This document shows, one piece after another, positions 7,077 to 13,474 of a stretch of DNA of 13,474 bases. A program made the translations under genes and the position numbers. Source of the DNA: Monoraphidium neglectum (lineage: Eukaryota; Chlorophyta; Chlorophyceae; Sphaeropleales; Selenastraceae); assembly GCF_000611645.1 (NCBI RefSeq), contig NW_014012383.1:1-13474 (forward strand), given 5' to 3'. Each line of letters opens with the position of its first letter. The stretch's first letter is position 1. Below the pieces are notes generated by a model. That model worked only from the letters and a program-made list of their open reading frames with translations. It searched no databases and was not told the origin of the DNA.

Positions 7077-10000
7077 ATGCACGCGTCACTACATCACCGT
7101 TTACGAGGACAGTATCGGCCATGTGGCGCACCATGCAGAACCAGCCATTGCGCAGCAGTGGCGGCGGCCGTGCAGCTGAACAAGCAGCAGCGGCGGCGCA
7201 AACGCCTGGCGTGCTGGGCGGCGGCGCCAGATTTTGAGCCCCTGGTCGGCAAGCGGGAGCGCGTTCGGCAGCCGCAAGACCCTGGAGATTCAACGCCCAA
7301 CTTCAGGAAGGAGCAGCGGCTGGCCAAGGTGAGCAGAGGCGCAGCAGGTGCCAGGCCTGTTATGACACAAGACGCTGCCCAGCCCTGGGCGTGCCCGCTG
7401 TTCCCCTGTGGCAACACACACCGCTTGCTCACTGCCGTTCTTCGCGCGACACCACCGCCCCCCAAAATCCCGCTCGCCCGCCAGGTCATGGCGTCAGCTG
7501 GTGTGGCGTCCCGCCGCAGGTGTGAGGAGCTGATTGAGGAGGGCCGCGTCGCAGTCAACGGGCAGGTGGGTCGCGAGTGTGCCACGGGGATCCAATGATG
7601 ATGGGTGACCGCACAGCGTGCACACGAAAAGCCCTGTCAAGCGCGAGCCACACGAGCAAACGGGCTGGGGTTTAAGAACCTCAACCGGCCCCGCAGCGAT
7701 GGGATGCAGCTGTCCAACCCAATGCAGCAGCCAGCCTGCACGGCCCAACCGCGGACGCGCCGCGCAGCAGCCCGCATATAACTACCACCACCCCTATGCT
7801 GGCCCAGCTCCTTGAACAACGCCCATCTTTGGCTCACGCTGCGCTTGCTACGTCCTGGATGTTGCGCCCCCCCCCCAAAAGGTTGTGTCAGTGCAGGGCT
7901 TCAAGGTCTTGCCGGCCAGGGATCGCGTCACAGTGGACGGCCGCGAAGTTCGCATCGCGGCGCTGGCGGCGGCGCCGGGACGCGCGGCAGCTGGCGGCAG
8001 CGGCGGCAGCGGCGGAGGCGGCGGCGTTCACGAGCTGTGCTATTTTCTGGTGCACAAGCCGGTGGGGTTTATCTGCAGGTGAGGGCGGGCATGAGGCCCA
8101 CGCCTGCGGCAGCGCAGGCTGCGCAGCTTGCGCGCCGCCCCGCCGCCCCATCGCTCCAGCTGGGTGCGCTCGCATACGTCGCGTGCCTGGACCCCGCCAC
8201 CTGGCGGCGCCTCCACCGCCTCACGAGCCCCTCTAGGGCTCTGAAGGGATCCTACCCATTGGCTTCAGAGCCTGTCTGGTGTGGCAGTTAGGAGGGTCTC
8301 TGAGCACACGCCCTCGCCGCTGTTGCCCCCGGCGGACCTGCTGCCCCGCAGCAACGTGAGCAGCCGTCCAGGGCAGCGCGTGGTGGACCTGCTGGGGCCG
8401 TGGCTGGAGCGCTGGCGGGGGCGGCAGAGGGACCCGGTGAGGGGCCGGTGGCTGGGTGGCCCAGGCGCTGTGCAGCCACAGCCGACAGGCTACGAGACAC
8501 ATTGGGAACGCCTTGTGTGCATGTGCGCATAAACATGCCGTTGGGGGGTCTGTGACATTGGCACACTTACTCAAGGGCGAGGGGTGACGCGGGTTGACTG
8601 CTTCTGGGATTTGTTGATCACCGTATTGATGGTGAGCGTCGGTTGCTCGACGGCGGCCCGAGCGCACCTGCAGCCTGCCTGAAGTTTCGTCCCCGTGCCA
8701 CGCAACTCGACCGTGCAGGCCCTGCTCCCGCCGCGGCTGTTCACCTCGGGCCGCCTGGACGTGGCCACGAGTGGGCTGGTGCTGGTCACGAACGACGGCG
8801 TGTGGGCCAACCGCGTCATACATCCCTCTGCGGGCCTCACCAAGGCGCGCGTGCACGCCTTTCTTGGGGGTCGGGACGTGCCAGGACTGGTACTGCTCAC
8901 TTCCCTGCGCCGACAGGCGCTTGGGCGCCGCTGCTTTGCTGCTACTCGCCTGATGCCCGTGTGTCGCGGCTGCCTACTCTTCGTTGTTGTTGGCGGCAAT
9001 GCACTAGCGGCACCTGGGGGTATCAAGGGGCTGGGGAGCAAGGTAGGCCATCTGGGTGCGGCATGACTGCGGCAGCCTGGGAGGGCACTGCGTCAGCCTC
9101 ACCCTTGAAGCCAGCCGCCCTGGTCCCCCGCTGCCCCTCCCCGTGTTGGCGGCTGGTGACACAGTTCCATGAACCTCCACCCCTCTCTCCAAGCGGTCCC
9201 ACAACACAAAGCCCTCCTGGCTGCTGCAAGTACAAGCCACCCCTCCCTGTGGCCGTGCCCTTTGCAACCATGAATGTATCCTCCCACCCTTCTGTTCTCA
9301 CCCACCCCCCCAGGAGTACCTGGCAACCGTGGCGGCGCCCCCATCGCAGTTCCAGCTGGAGCAGCTGCGTGACGGCGCCTTTGTGGAGGGAGTGCTGTGC
9401 GTACCACAGCTCGTCGAATCGGTGGCCGCGGACGAACCCGCGGCAGCAGTGGCAGCGGCAGCGGCGGCAGGCAGGCGCCGCCAGCCGCGGGTCGGGGATG
9501 CAGGCGGGGACGGAGGGGCCGAGCGAGGAGGGGCGGCGGGCGAGCGGCCTGGCGGAGGGTGGGCCGGCCGCGATGGCGCTGTCGGCGGTGGTGGTGGCAG
9601 TGTGCTGCGCATCGTGGTGTCAGAGGGCAAGAAGCACGAGGTGCGCACGCCACGGCCGCGTGCGCGGCGGCGCTGATGCGTTGCGGCGCTGTTTGCATCG
9701 CGGCACCTGGTCTGGCATTGCGTCCCAACAGCCTGCTGTTTTGGCCGTAAATGGAGACAAGGTGCACAAGCAGTTCACCGGCAGGGGCTCGAAGGCCGCC
9801 CGCATTCAGCAGCGCTCAACCGTGTGCCACGGTCCAATACAGTGCGACGCGCTCCCATGACACAGCGCCGCTGCAGCCCTGGACCTCTCCTCTTATGTTT
9901 TGATCCTGCCTTGTCCCCTCCCCTGATGAAAGGTGCGCGTGCTGGTGGCGTCGGCGGGCCTGGAGCTGCTATCGCTGCACCGCACGCGCATCGGCGGCCT

Positions 10001-10438
10001 GGACCTGCCACCTGATTTGGCCCCTGGCCGGTACATGTGAGTGGTCAGGTGGTTGAACCCAATGAACAGCTGCTTTGACGGGCGAATGGGCCCTCTCTAC
10101 GCTCAGGCTTTTGCCAGCCGTGCCACTGCCAGCGGATGCGCGGCATGGGAGGGGCAGCATCAAGCACGCACGACGTGAGCCGCTGTTGTTCTTGCGCTGG
10201 GCGACTGCCTGCAACACCCACCCTCCTGGGGCTGCCAGTCCACACAATCGCGTTTGGCAGTGGAGCTGTCGCAGTGTTGCCAGCGGCAAGCCGCGTTCCA
10301 CCATGCGATCCCCAACTGCTGTCACCCTGCAATGTTCGCCGCCAACCCTGCCCCCGCCCCCACCCCCCATGCAGGGAGCTGCGGCCGGGCCAGGCGGAGG
10401 GTGTCTTGCACGACACCTTTGAGGCACGCAAGCAGTGA
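7077..10438 (+). CDS. RsuA/RluB-type rRNA pseudouridine synthase, probably chloroplast, 8 exons
   Basis: Exons are 7077-7328, 7485-7565, 7882-8078, 8292-8436, 8719-8844, 9314-9640, 9933-10036 and 10375-10438 (TGA). All phases fit and give about 431 residues. This family converts a specific uridine of rRNA to pseudouridine; the plant chloroplast member SVR1 is needed for plastid rRNA maturation. Residues 1-55 are basic and rich in Ala, Arg, Cys and His with no acidic residue until the end, as in a transit peptide. The S4 RNA-binding domain spans about 77-136 (AGVASRRRCEELIEEGRVAVNG). The catalytic domain shows FLVHKP (166-171), GRLD with the catalytic Asp at 239, LVTNDG, then EGKKHEVRVLVAS and RTRIGGL. 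The start ATG is directly preceded by in-frame stops. Two low-complexity inserts (about 137-159 and 305-362, Gly/Ala/Arg) interrupt the domains. The intron 5 donor appears to be GC rather than GT. Confidence 0.9.
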
Positions 10439-11791
10439 CGCCGCCTGGCACACCAGTCCTCATCCTGCCATGACTCGCCTTGCCATGCTAGTTTACTGCA
10501 AGAGACCTCCCGAGGGGACCGTCCCAGCCGCTGAAGCTGAGGATGTTTGCTGCTAGCAGCAAAGTGCTGGGTGGTGAACAGTCAGGTTTACTCAATGCCG
10601 TGATCCGTTGCACGACCACAAGTTGTTTGACTTGGTTGGAATCAAGCAGATTGACAGGCTGTGCGCAAAAAGAAGATTCGTGCAGGGATAGTGATCGCGC
10701 AGCACGCACGCACGCGGGGACAGCGCTTGCAGGGGTGCAAGCATTTGGATGCACGCAAGCCAATGTCAGGAAAAGGACGCGTTGGCGACAAGTGCGTGCA
10801 CAGAAGCACATGCGCCCATGCCTTGCCGCCTGGCCCCAGTGTGAAAGTGTGCTGTTTAGCACGGGTTTGAGGACGCTTCCACATGCCCGGGCCGAGGGGT
10901 CATAGCAGCTCTGATGACCGCTCGCCCCCGCACCCCACGTCTTCACCGGCATAGGGCGAGTGTGAGGACAACGGCGCCCGTTGCAAGCGTGCGACAACAA
11001 GAGTAACCGATGTGGGCAAAGGCAGGGGTTCGCGGGGGTTTTAAGAGCAAGGACAGGCGGTCCAAACCCTGTTCTTGTTAACGACCTCGAGGGCCGGACA
11101 AACAAGCAGAATCAAACGCCGGGCACTGGCCCGAGCGCCAGGAACTAACAGGCAGAATGTGCAACAAGATGCAGAGTGCAAGCAAGTCAATCCCTTGCTG
11201 TTGGCCAGGCGGCGCCGCGCCCAGAGGCCCCCTGCATGAGGTCTGCGCCGTGAGGGCCCACCATGGCTCCTGCCATGCAGCCATCCGCAAGTTCAAAGGC
11301 AAGGGGTTACGCGCGTTTTCGGGTTGAGAGCGAGAGTACGATGGCACCGTGCAAGTTGTTTGGGTATGTGTGCGAGTTTGCATACCTGGAGAGTAGAACA
11401 ATACTGGGCGTAATGGCAAAGAGAGGGGATGGGCTAACCCCCTTCCTCTTGCTTCCTCCTTCCCCATTTGGCGGACAGACGGTGAAGGCACCAGGCGTTG
11501 GCGCCCAAAAACATATCCAACACGGGCCCATGCCGGCGACAAGAGACCGAGTGCGGGCTGCCCCTTGGGCCCTCGCAAGGCAATGCGCTGCCCCTTGCAG
11601 CAGCGCCCTACCCTTTCCCCGCACGCCCCGCCTCCCCGACCCGGATGGCGCACGGGGCATCCTACCCCACACGAGAGCCGCTCAGCTTCAGCTAAGGGCG
11701 CCTTGTGGCCCCCCTGCTGGCACACATGGTAGCCGCCATCATGAGGCAGACAGCTTCGCGTCGCGGCATCTGCTTCTGTCACCCGGCAGCG
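10439..11791. other. Convergent intergenic region, no supported gene
   Basis: This lies between the stop of the pseudouridine synthase gene (plus) and the stop of the permease gene (minus), so it should hold both 3' untranslated regions. I found no TGTAA for either gene here, no tRNA-like cloverleaf and no domain. A 234-codon frame on the minus strand (11782-11078) is open but looks like untranslated sequence. Confidence 0.5.
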
Positions 11792-13110
11792 TCACTCTTG
11801 GGCCGTCCTGACGACAGGGTCGGCCTCCAGGTCCTTGGCGTCACCCTGGTGACCAGGGACGCTATCGTCATCGTACTGCTGGCGCTTGATCGGCGGGGGC
11901 GGGCCGTGGATCCTGGTGTGGATGCGCGTGGGTACATGTATATGTGCGCGCAATGGGGTCGGTCAGTGGGTTCAAGGAGCTTGATGATGCAGGGCAGTCA
12001 GCAGCTGCTGCAGCAGAGGAGCCCGGGCGTTCAACAGCGCGCCTGCAGGTGGATGCCAGACCAAGCCTTGCTGATCGCCCACACAGAAAGTGGGCGCCCG
12101 TGCGCCCTGCCCAGAGCAGCGAGTGGCATCAAGCAGCAGCGAGTGACGTCATCGCTCCCCCTCCCCACCTGTTGTAGATGAGCTCCACGATGCCGTAGAG
12201 TGAGTACAGCGCCACGCCCACCAGGCAGCCATAGCCCCAGCGCGCCCAGTTGGTGGGGCCCAGGGACGCTGCGGCGTTGCACGAGCAAGGCAGCGCCGGG
12301 GACAAGGGTTGAAGGACATCTTCAAGGCCACCTCCTGGAATTGGGGGCTGCGTCAACCAGGCCGGCTAGGGCGCCGAGCCACGCGTTCCTGCAACAGCTG
12401 CACGTTGCCCAAGCGCAGCCCCTTTGCGCCGATCCCACCTCTTGCGTAATCGGCATCCATCATCCCACCCTTTGACCCCACAGGCATGAAGAGGGCGGCA
12501 GCCCCTCAACCCACAGATGAGGAAGATGGTCGTCATGACCCCGGTGGAGGGCCACAAGGGGAAGAGGGGCGTCCTGAGCTTGGTGGGCACAAACACGACC
12601 GGCAGCACCAGCCACATGTACAAGGTGGCCAGGAACCACCAGGCTGGGGGTGGAGCGCGTGCGTGGGCGATGGTTTGTGTTGGATGCCGCAGAGGGGACG
12701 AGAACGGGGAGTTCCTGGCGTGTGCATGAGCACAGCTAGACAATTGTGGGGTGGCCATTGCTGCCAAGCTGCAGCGGACGCTCGTGTCCATGCGCGGTAC
12801 TGCACTTAGCCGTAAGCAGAAGCACTGCGGCACAAGAGGCTTTTCAGGTGGGCCCAGGGCAGGAATCACAAAGCCATGATGTTGGCGTCTGCATTTGCTG
12901 CTGGGCGCTGGACCCCACTCAGCGGCGCCATGCTCACCGGCCATGGCTATGTAGACGCCGTAGTGGCAGTTGGTGGCAACGGAGAAGCCGAGACCCAGGG
13001 ACCCCCCAATGATGGAGAGGAAGGGGATCAGCACGTGCCACAGGGGGGCGCCCTGCTTGCCTGTCAGGCCGGGCATGTTGTCGGGGACGTCCGGCGGCTG
13101 GTAGTAGCGC
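11792..13110 (-). CDS. Amino-acid permease, cationic amino-acid transporter type, C-terminal part (partial)
   Basis: Four terminal exons on the minus strand: 13110-12938, 12643-12515, 12268-12169 and 11912-11792 (TGA), all phases consistent, about 173 residues. The first exon shown starts mid-codon, so the 5' part of the gene lies past the right edge; 13111-13474 reads as intron. Visible parts in order: a hydrophilic loop (RYYQPPDVPDNMPG), a membrane helix (LWHVLIPFLSIIGGSLGLG), a second (WWFLATLYMWLVLPVVFV), a basic loop with TPLFPLWPSTG leading into a third (VMTTIFLISSLG), a fourth (YGCLVGVALYSLYGIVELI), then a charged cytosolic tail of about 40 residues. The last two helices with the PLFPLWPS loop and the closing LYG match the AA_permease_C region of CAT transporters, which carry basic or other amino acids across the plasma or vacuolar membrane. 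Substrate and membrane cannot be told from this fragment. Confidence 0.75.
11838..11862. repeat. Short inverted repeat (hairpin) in the last permease exon
   Basis: Arms GCGT..CCCTGGT and ACCAGGG..ACGC surround a single G, with a 2-nt bulge on the left side. It lies inside the coding part of the hydrophilic tail, so it may simply reflect the codons for Val-Pro-Gly-His-Gln-Gly-Asp. A transcript hairpin is possible. Confidence 0.6.
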
Positions 13111-13204
13111 CTGAGGGGGGGGGGTGGCGCGATGGAGGGGCCAAGGCGGTGCGAGCGGCGAGGAGCAGTGACAAGGCATGTTCCAAGGCTGAAAGCGATG
13201 CGCA

Positions 13205-13218
13205 TGTGTGTGTGTGTG
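13205..13218. repeat. (TG)7 microsatellite in permease intron
   Basis: Seven perfect TG units lie in the intron upstream (in transcript order) of the first visible permease exon. Confidence 0.85.
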
Positions 13219-13462
13219 CGTACATGCAGGATCAGTGCAGCCAGGTGGGGGTTCTACTTCAGCCCGTCCACAAGTCAGGTAGAAGCACAGCCCCTGCGCA
13301 CAAAAAGAGGCCTGTGCAGGCGGAGCGCGCATAGGCCGGCGCAGGCGTCCACACACGCCCCCCTGCTTGCCTGCCTCCCTAACCTCGCATTCATCCACCC
13401 CTTCCCATCCAATGGGAAGGGGTCAATCGTCCACTGACCCCGACCCTCATACGCCCCCCACA

Positions 13463-13474
13463 CCCCCCCCCCCC
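13463..13474. repeat. C homopolymer at the window edge
   Basis: Twelve C run to the last base of the window; the true length cannot be seen. It is probably an intronic simple-sequence tract of the permease gene, or a spot where an assembly contig ended. Confidence 0.7.

Noticed and set aside
11078..11782. 234-codon open frame on the minus strand just past the permease stop
   Set aside because: No recognisable domain; composition is His/Thr/Gln/Arg noise; position fits 3' untranslated sequence.
13275..13398. Further upstream permease exon (minus strand, after the TTTTTGTGCGCAG acceptor near 13310)
   Set aside because: The acceptor looks good, but the following frame soon becomes CA-repeat sequence and no convincing in-phase donor is present.

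Overview
The window looks like nuclear DNA of a green alga (Chlorophyta), probably a core chlorophyte. The evidence is high GC, coding sequence broken into short exons by GT..AG introns of about 140-470 nt, C-rich acceptor tracts, TG/CA microsatellites, trinucleotide runs inside exons (poly-Gln, poly-Gly), and TGTAA motifs (the algal polyadenylation signal) where two of the transcripts should end. No operons or bacterial signals are visible. All gene models below were built by hand from reading frame, splice-site phase and family motifs. No alignment or RNA data were available.

Four protein genes are supported. (1) Minus strand, 3147 to 358: an eight-exon gene of about 445 residues with a PP2C phosphatase fold. 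Nearly every metal-binding or catalytic residue is replaced, so it reads as a pseudophosphatase. It starts with a textbook myristoylation/palmitoylation signal (MGCCQS). (2) Plus strand, 3648 to 6205: a three-exon gene of about 688 residues and unknown function. Its middle carries a PD-(D/E)XK nuclease-like core (WEVD, then EAK), and an intron cuts through the EAK motif. (3) Plus strand, 7077 to 10438: an eight-exon gene of about 431 residues for an S4-domain RsuA/RluB-type rRNA pseudouridine synthase, probably imported into the chloroplast. One of its introns may be GC-AG. (4) Minus strand, 13110 to 11792: the last four exons of an amino-acid permease of the cationic amino-acid transporter type. 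Its 5' part lies beyond the right edge.

Layout: 1-357 is the 3' untranslated region of gene 1. Genes 1 and 2 are divergent and share a roughly 500-bp promoter region (3148-3647). Genes 2 and 3 are in tandem, separated by 870 bp that hold a 66-bp imperfect direct repeat. Genes 3 and 4 converge over about 1.35 kb without a supported gene. The genes do not form an obvious pathway: a membrane-anchored pseudo-enzyme, a nuclease-like unknown, a plastid ribosome-maturation enzyme and a transporter. The most novel items are the pseudophosphatase and the nuclease-like protein whose active-site motif depends on splicing.
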